Assembly (NCBI GenBank): GCA_947497245.1
Contig: CANMFO010000001.1
Span: forward strand, 496,001-560,000
Direction: 5' to 3'
Origin: an uncultured Flavobacteriaceae bacterium
Lineage (GTDB): Bacteria; Bacteroidota; Bacteroidia; Flavobacteriales; Flavobacteriaceae
DNA length: 64,000 bases
Position 1 is the first letter of the stretch. Each line of letters starts with the position of its first letter. The notes under the pieces are model-generated. The model ran no database searches, was not told where the DNA came from, and was given only the letters and a program-made list of their open reading frames with translations. Position numbers and translations under genes: made by a program. Below, in pieces: positions 59,763 through 64,000 of this stretch.

Positions 59763-60905
59763 TCAGTAACGTACATATTCCACGATCTCCAGACCATACC
59801 CTACGATACCTACCCTCTTGGTCTGGACCGTATTGGTCAATAGGCGCATTTTACTGATGTCCAAATCGTGCAATATTTGTGCGCCGACCCCAAAATCCCT
59901 GGCATCCATATCTATTTTCGGCGCTTTGTAGATTCCTTTTTTCTGCAATTCCTTCAGTTCGGAAAGCCGGTTGAGTAGATCCAGGGCACTTGCTTCCTGA
60001 TTGATGAACACAAAGGCCCCCTTTTCAGCAGCGTTGATGGCGCTGAACATATCTTCGAGCTTCTTGTTCGGATTATTGGTCAGGGTGCCTAGGATATCAT
60101 TGTTCACCAAGGTGGCATTGATCCGTGTCAAGATGGGCTCCTCGGGCTTCCAACTCCCTTTGGTCAGGGCAATATGTATTTGGTTATTGGTCGTCTGCTT
60201 ATAGGCACGCAATCGAAATTCACCAAAACGGGTGGTAATGTTGAAGTCTTCCTTCTTTTCGATCAAACTGTCATGTTCCATACGGTAGGCGACCAAATCC
60301 TCGATAGAGATGACTTTCAGGTCAAATTTCTTTGCCACTCCCCACAACTGTGGCAAACGGGCCATGGTGCCGTCCTCGTTCAAAATCTCAACGAGGATGC
60401 CGGCGGGCTTACAACCCGCCAAGCGTGCAAGGTCGATAGCGGCCTCGGTATGACCGGTGCGTCGCAGTACCCCTCCACTTTTGGCCCGTAAGGGAAAGAT
60501 GTGCCCCGGCCTTCCCAGGTCGTGCGGTTTCGTGTCGGGATGGGTGAGCGCCAGAATCGTTTTCGCGCGGTCGTGCACGGAAATCCCGGTCGTGCACCCC
60601 TGGCCGATCAAATCCACGGAAACGGTGAACTGGGTCTGGTGCAATACGGTATTGTTCTGGACCATCATATCGAGCTGCAGTTCCTCACAGCGGTCTTCGG
60701 TAAGCGGGGCACAGATCAATCCACGACCGTGCTGGGCCATAAAATTGATCATTTCCGGGCTAACCTTTTCGGCCGCCGCGATAAAATCACCTTCATTTTC
60801 ACGATTTTCATCGTCTACAACTATGATTACCTTTCCTTTTTGGATATCCGCGATGGCCTCCTCTACAGTATTCAATTGTATGTTCTTGTCCATGGTTGTG
60901 ATCAT
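59763..60905 (-). CDS. ribB: 3,4-dihydroxy-2-butanone-4-phosphate synthase with degenerate GTP cyclohydrolase II domain
   Basis: The 380-aa RibBA-type protein has an intact RibB half (about residues 1-205): DDENRENEGDFIAAAEKV, MAQHGRGLICAPL and RRTGHTEAAIDLARLAG, so it makes the four-carbon precursor of riboflavin. In the RibA half, the zinc motif that normally has three cysteines (RVHSEC..GD..S..CDCG) reads RINATLVNNDILGTLTNN, and QEGRGIGL is replaced by NQEASALDLL. The cyclohydrolase activity is therefore very probably absent. The start ATG overlaps the stop of the upstream LptF/G-like gene by four bases. A second start at 60893 is possible. Confidence 0.9.
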   Translation of the reverse strand: MITTMDKNIQLNTVEEAIADIQKGKVIIVVDDENRENEGDFIAAAEKVSPEMINFMAQHGRGLICAPLTEDRCEELQLDMMVQNNTVLHQTQFTVSVDLIGQGCTTGISVHDRAKTILALTHPDTKPHDLGRPGHIFPLRAKSGGVLRRTGHTEAAIDLARLAGCKPAGILVEILNEDGTMARLPQLWGVAKKFDLKVISIEDLVAYRMEHDSLIEKKEDFNITTRFGEFRLRAYKQTTNNQIHIALTKGSWKPEEPILTRINATLVNNDILGTLTNNPNKKLEDMFSAINAAEKGAFVFINQEASALDLLNRLSELKELQKKGIYKAPKIDMDARDFGVGAQILHDLDISKMRLLTNTVQTKRVGIVGYGLEIVEYVRY

Positions 60906-62452
60906 GTGGTCGCTATCTTTTGCTTCTTTCGAAAAAGATTCTTAAAGTAATCGGGTATCGAACCCAAGGTCATCAAACCTTTGTCCGCGGTAGCCCTTTT
61001 GGTCAAATAAATACCCAAAGGTAGCATAATAAGGGTAGATAACCATGCCCCTAGAATGGGGTGTATGTTGTTCTCTTTCGCGTAGTTTCCCGCAAAGACG
61101 CCCACAAAATAGTAGACCAGGAACAAAATAATGGCAATGACCATGGGAAGCCCGACCCCTCCCTTTCTGATGATGGCCCCCAATGGCGCACCCACGAAAA
61201 AAAGAATGATGCAGGAAAGCGCCAATGCAAACTTTTTGTGCAAGGACAAAATGTGCATATTGTAGATTTTATATCGTTTTTGCAGCTCATCCTTCTTTCC
61301 CTGTACCGAGGCAAGGATGTTCTCAACGGAGTTTTTGGCGGAACTCATGATCTGCATTTGTTGCCACCCCTCGTACAGTCCGGTCACTTCCTCCATTTGG
61401 GTCATCTTGCCCTTGGCCGCCGCTATCGCTAGAACGGAATCTTTATAGGCCAGCATCGCGGAATCCCTACGGCTTGTGGCCCTTTGGATGGAGGGCATTC
61501 CCTTTTTGACTTTTTCCATGGAGGCCAGGGACGACGAATCTTGTGGGGTCAAGGAACTAAAACCGCCCATGCGGTTGATGATGTTTTTGGAAAAGGCCCC
61601 CAAAATCCGCAAATTGTCTTTTTTTAGGGAGTCCATGTCCTTGATCAAACGGGACACATTTTTCATCTTGTCCGTGGTCGTGTTCATCTCCGCCTCCAGA
61701 TCTTGGTCCATTTCCGGAATCTCTATGTTTATCCGGTAAATTTCAAAATTGGCCCTGGTGTACGGGAATTTTCGCTTATCGGCCGATTTCTTGGTCTCGA
61801 CATCTTGATACAGGTGCCCTTCTTTCAGCACCAACTGGATCACTTCGGAACTTTCGCTGCTCAGCAGTTCCCCGGTCTTTGCCTTAATGACCCTATAGTT
61901 GATGTTCGATGCCGTCTTGTCGTGGATGATCACATTTTTCAAGAACCGGTCCTTCTCCCCATATTTGTCGTCCACCTTGATGCTCATCCCCTCAAAATCA
62001 CTGAAAACACCTTCCTCAATGGCGGCGGCGGGCTTTACCTTGGCAATATTCCGGCGCATATTGTAAATTTTCTGTTCCGATGCCGGAATGACATTGTTGG
62101 CGAAGTAAAAAGTGACCCCGCCCAAAATGATCACAAAGATTATGACACTGAGCATTGCGCGCTGCAGGGAGATGCCCGAAGCCTTCATGGCGGCAAATTC
62201 GTAGTTTTCGGCAAACGTGCCAAAGGTCAGGATGGACGAGAGCAGCACGGTAAGGGGCAGCACCTTTTCGGTAAGGTTGGGCATCAGGTAAAAAAGAAAC
62301 TTACCGATGATGATGATATCAAGGCCCTTCCCGGCCAGGTCATCAATAAAAAGCCAGATCGTCTGGAAGATAAAGATGAACATCAATATCACAAACGAAC
62401 TAAAAAAATTAAACAGGAACCTGGATAAAATATATCGGTCTAGAAGTCGCAA
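60902..62452 (-). CDS. LptF/LptG (YjgP/YjgQ) family permease
   Basis: A 516-aa inner-membrane protein of the LPS-transport permease type. Three helices at the N-terminus (LFNFFSSFVILMFIFIFQTI, then VLPLTVLLSSILTFG and LSVIIFVIILGGVTFYFA), a periplasmic jelly-roll with an extended linker (about 145-380), and three helices at the end (LALSCIILFFVGAPLG, LPMVIAIILFLVYYFVG and LSTLIMLPLGIYLTK). It helps move lipopolysaccharide from the inner membrane. Neighbouring lolA and ribB in the same order are typical of this phylum. Confidence 0.9.
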   Translation of the reverse strand: MRLLDRYILSRFLFNFFSSFVILMFIFIFQTIWLFIDDLAGKGLDIIIIGKFLFYLMPNLTEKVLPLTVLLSSILTFGTFAENYEFAAMKASGISLQRAMLSVIIFVIILGGVTFYFANNVIPASEQKIYNMRRNIAKVKPAAAIEEGVFSDFEGMSIKVDDKYGEKDRFLKNVIIHDKTASNINYRVIKAKTGELLSSESSEVIQLVLKEGHLYQDVETKKSADKRKFPYTRANFEIYRINIEIPEMDQDLEAEMNTTTDKMKNVSRLIKDMDSLKKDNLRILGAFSKNIINRMGGFSSLTPQDSSSLASMEKVKKGMPSIQRATSRRDSAMLAYKDSVLAIAAAKGKMTQMEEVTGLYEGWQQMQIMSSAKNSVENILASVQGKKDELQKRYKIYNMHILSLHKKFALALSCIILFFVGAPLGAIIRKGGVGLPMVIAIILFLVYYFVGVFAGNYAKENNIHPILGAWLSTLIMLPLGIYLTKRATADKGLMTLGSIPDYFKNLFRKKQKIATT

Positions 62453-62456
62453 CGGC

Positions 62457-63101
62457 TTAATTTCTTATGATGTAGTACCCTTCGTTCTTGTACTTGCTTT
62501 CGTCAAAAGTAAATAAGGTTTCGGACAATGGCTGATCTGTTTTAAAAGAATTAACAGTAATCGTCGTGGTCGTACCGTTTTTTCCGGTCTGTATCAATTT
62601 GTAGATGTGTTTGGTCTCCACATCGATTCCCAGCAGTATTGACGCTATTTCCGTGTTGGTGTCGATGGGCGTCAATTTTACGTACTGGATCTTTCTACCC
62701 TGCCTGTTCTGGAGAATATCCCATTGGTAGGTATGTCCCGATCTGTAAAAAGTCAGCATTTTCGAAGGAGTGACCGAATTTTCATCCTCTAGTCTGTCCT
62801 CTATGGTGACCTCCTCGTTCTCGGGCACTACGGTATACACCTTTTTACCATCGTACAATTGCTGCGAGCCCAAATAATTGAACAAGTATTTATCGCCCTT
62901 GAGTGTGACATCGCCACGGGTTTCCGAATTTACCTTCGCCTCCGCATTGTTGAGCACATGCTTAAAATCAACGTAAATATTCTCGTAGCCGCTTACCTTG
63001 TGGTATACGTCATCCAGCAGGGCCTTGGCCTTGTCCGCATTTTGGGCCACGGAAAAAGTGGTGCCAAAAATGGCCAGCACTAAAAATATGGACTTCTTCA
63101 T
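62457..63101 (-). CDS. lolA: LolA-like outer-membrane lipoprotein carrier
   Basis: From the ATG at 63101 the protein has 214 aa and a signal peptide (KKSIFLVLAIFGTTFSVAQ). The LolA-type beta fold is visible (VSGYENIYVDFKHVLNN, ETRGDVTLKGDKYLFNYLG, DGKKVYTVVPENEEVTIED, RQGRKIQYVKLTPIDTNTEI). LolA carries lipoproteins across the periplasm, an essential task here given the many lipoproteins. A longer frame from 63128 adds nine residues before the signal and overlaps ftsK. It lies four bases upstream of the LptF/G-like gene. Confidence 0.9.
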   Translation of the reverse strand: MKKSIFLVLAIFGTTFSVAQNADKAKALLDDVYHKVSGYENIYVDFKHVLNNAEAKVNSETRGDVTLKGDKYLFNYLGSQQLYDGKKVYTVVPENEEVTIEDRLEDENSVTPSKMLTFYRSGHTYQWDILQNRQGRKIQYVKLTPIDTNTEIASILLGIDVETKHIYKLIQTGKNGTTTTITVNSFKTDQPLSETLFTFDESKYKNEGYYIIRN

Positions 63102-63114
63102 GTTCGTTCTAAGT

Positions 63115-64000
63115 TTAGTTTTTTTCATTGTTCAACAACTGGTCCAGGGAACTTAGATCGCTGATCAAAACCTGTCTGGCCTTGCTGCCTTCAAAGGGTC
63201 CGACAATACCCGCAGCTTCCAATTGATCGATGATCCGTCCCGCGCGGTTATAGCCCAGTTTCAGTTTCCGTTGGATCAAAGAGGCCGATCCTTGCTGCGC
63301 CGTAATGATTACCTCGGCCGCTTCCCGGAACATCGCATCCCTGTCCGTTATGTCATAATCAATACCTGTGCCAGAATCTTCCCCCATATATTCCGGTAGT
63401 TCATAAGCTTCCGGATACGCCCTTTGGGAACCAATATATTCTGTGATCTTATCGACCTCCGGCGTATCGACAAAGGCGCACTGTATACGGGTAACATCGT
63501 TTCCTTGTGTAAACAACATATCGCCACGGCCGATCAACTGGTCGGCCCCCTGGGTATCCAAAATGGTCCTGGAATCGATCTTTGAAGTCACCCTAAAAGC
63601 GATTCTGGCCGGGAAATTGGCCTTGATGATCCCCGTGATCACGTTGACGGACGGCCTTTGGGTGGCAATGATCAAATGAATGCCTATGGCCCGGGCCAAC
63701 TGGGCCAAACGGGCAATGGGGGTCTCCACTTCCTTTCCGGCCGTCATGATCAAATCGGCAAACTCGTCAATGACCAGGATGATATAGGGCAAAAACTTAT
63801 GGCCGTCATGCGGATTCAGTTTACGCGACTTGAATTTTGTGTTGTATTCCTTGATGTTGCGCACCATGGCCATCTTCAGCAATTCGTAGCGATTGTCCAT
63901 TTCGATACAAAGCGAATTCAAGGTATTGATGACCTTGTTGTTATCGGTGATGATGGCGTCCTCCACGTCGGGGAGCTTCGCCAAAAAGTGCCGTTCTATC
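63115..64000 (-). CDS. ftsK: DNA translocase FtsK, C-terminal part (5' end outside window)
   Basis: The frame is open to the window edge, so only the C-terminal 295 residues are visible. The motor domain shows Walker B with LPYIILVIDEFADLIM, then IARLAQLARAIGIHLIIATQ, the RPSVNVITGIIKANFPARIA segment and DSRTILDTQGADQLIGRGDM. The last 65 residues (MFREAAEVIITAQQGSASLI, KLGYNRAGRIIDQLEAAGIV) are the gamma winged-helix domain that reads KOPS sites. FtsK pumps the chromosome at the division septum. lolA follows, with its first codons overlapping by the longer start only. Confidence 0.95.
   Translation of the reverse strand, partial: IERHFLAKLPDVEDAIITDNNKVINTLNSLCIEMDNRYELLKMAMVRNIKEYNTKFKSRKLNPHDGHKFLPYIILVIDEFADLIMTAGKEVETPIARLAQLARAIGIHLIIATQRPSVNVITGIIKANFPARIAFRVTSKIDSRTILDTQGADQLIGRGDMLFTQGNDVTRIQCAFVDTPEVDKITEYIGSQRAYPEAYELPEYMGEDSGTGIDYDITDRDAMFREAAEVIITAQQGSASLIQRKLKLGYNRAGRIIDQLEAAGIVGPFEGSKARQVLISDLSSLDQLLNNEKN

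Noticed and set aside
1-64000. CRISPR array or cas genes
   Set aside because: No regularly spaced repeat with unique spacers was seen; the only periodic repeat is the three-unit 22-bp array, which has no spacers.

Overview
The window reads as chromosome of a member of the Bacteroidota, most probably a marine Flavobacteriaceae. Signs of this are the SusC/SusD pair with an ECF sigma factor and FecR anti-sigma, several upstream boxes of the form TAnnTTTG, start codons without Shine-Dalgarno sequences, FtsX-type permeases with no linked ATPase, and the ftsK-lolA-lptF/G-ribB gene order. The genus cannot be fixed from the sequence alone.

Layout. Bases 1-3441: end of a surface-glycan operon (YfhO-type membrane protein, glycosyltransferase, flippase). 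3858-6242: FdhF/YdeP-type molybdopterin oxidoreductase. 6319-10673 (minus): a secreted, very basic protein and uvrA. 10768-12948: two tandem copies of a module made of a 193-aa sigma-70 factor and a 47-aa protein. 12982-23486: housekeeping and conserved genes (nth, bcp, a 486-aa unknown, MBL hydrolase, esterase, two small membrane proteins, a dihydroorotase-like protein coupled to a BatA-type protein, a GT2 glycosyltransferase). 23692-27557: tRNA-Ser(UGA) carrying a 3.8-kb decayed island bounded by a 14-bp duplication of the tRNA 3' end, with an integrase remnant and one FtsX-type permease. 28282-34629: A/T-richer accessory genes (CarboxypepD_reg-like protein, membrane protein, AlkD-like and SPL-like DNA-repair candidates, sigma factor plus membrane partner plus broken serine hydrolase), rich in small palindromes. 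35161-41953: lipoprotein serine hydrolase, MarR-GNAT fusion, DinB-like protein, GH43-like lipoprotein, 7TM-AraC regulator, CPBP protease. 42064-52470: a SusC/SusD locus with a large VCBS/ASPIC lipoprotein, FecR and a divergent ECF sigma factor. 52533-59762: M61 peptidase, Gfo/Idh plus DUF1080 pair, TSUP transporter, nitroreductase, DegT aminotransferase. 59763-64000 (minus): ribB with a dead ribA domain, LptF/G-like permease, lolA, and the 3' end of ftsK.

Functional themes. Three enzymes have lost hallmark residues: endonuclease III has no cysteine and so no Fe-S cluster, the dihydroorotase-like protein lacks its metal-binding histidines, and RibBA lacks the GTP cyclohydrolase II zinc cysteines. 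The SusC/SusD locus probably imports a glycan or peptide sensed through FecR and the sigma factor, although no glycosidase is linked. The most novel-looking element is the duplicated sigma/47-aa-protein module, in which each small gene is preceded at almost the same distance by an identical 13-bp block.
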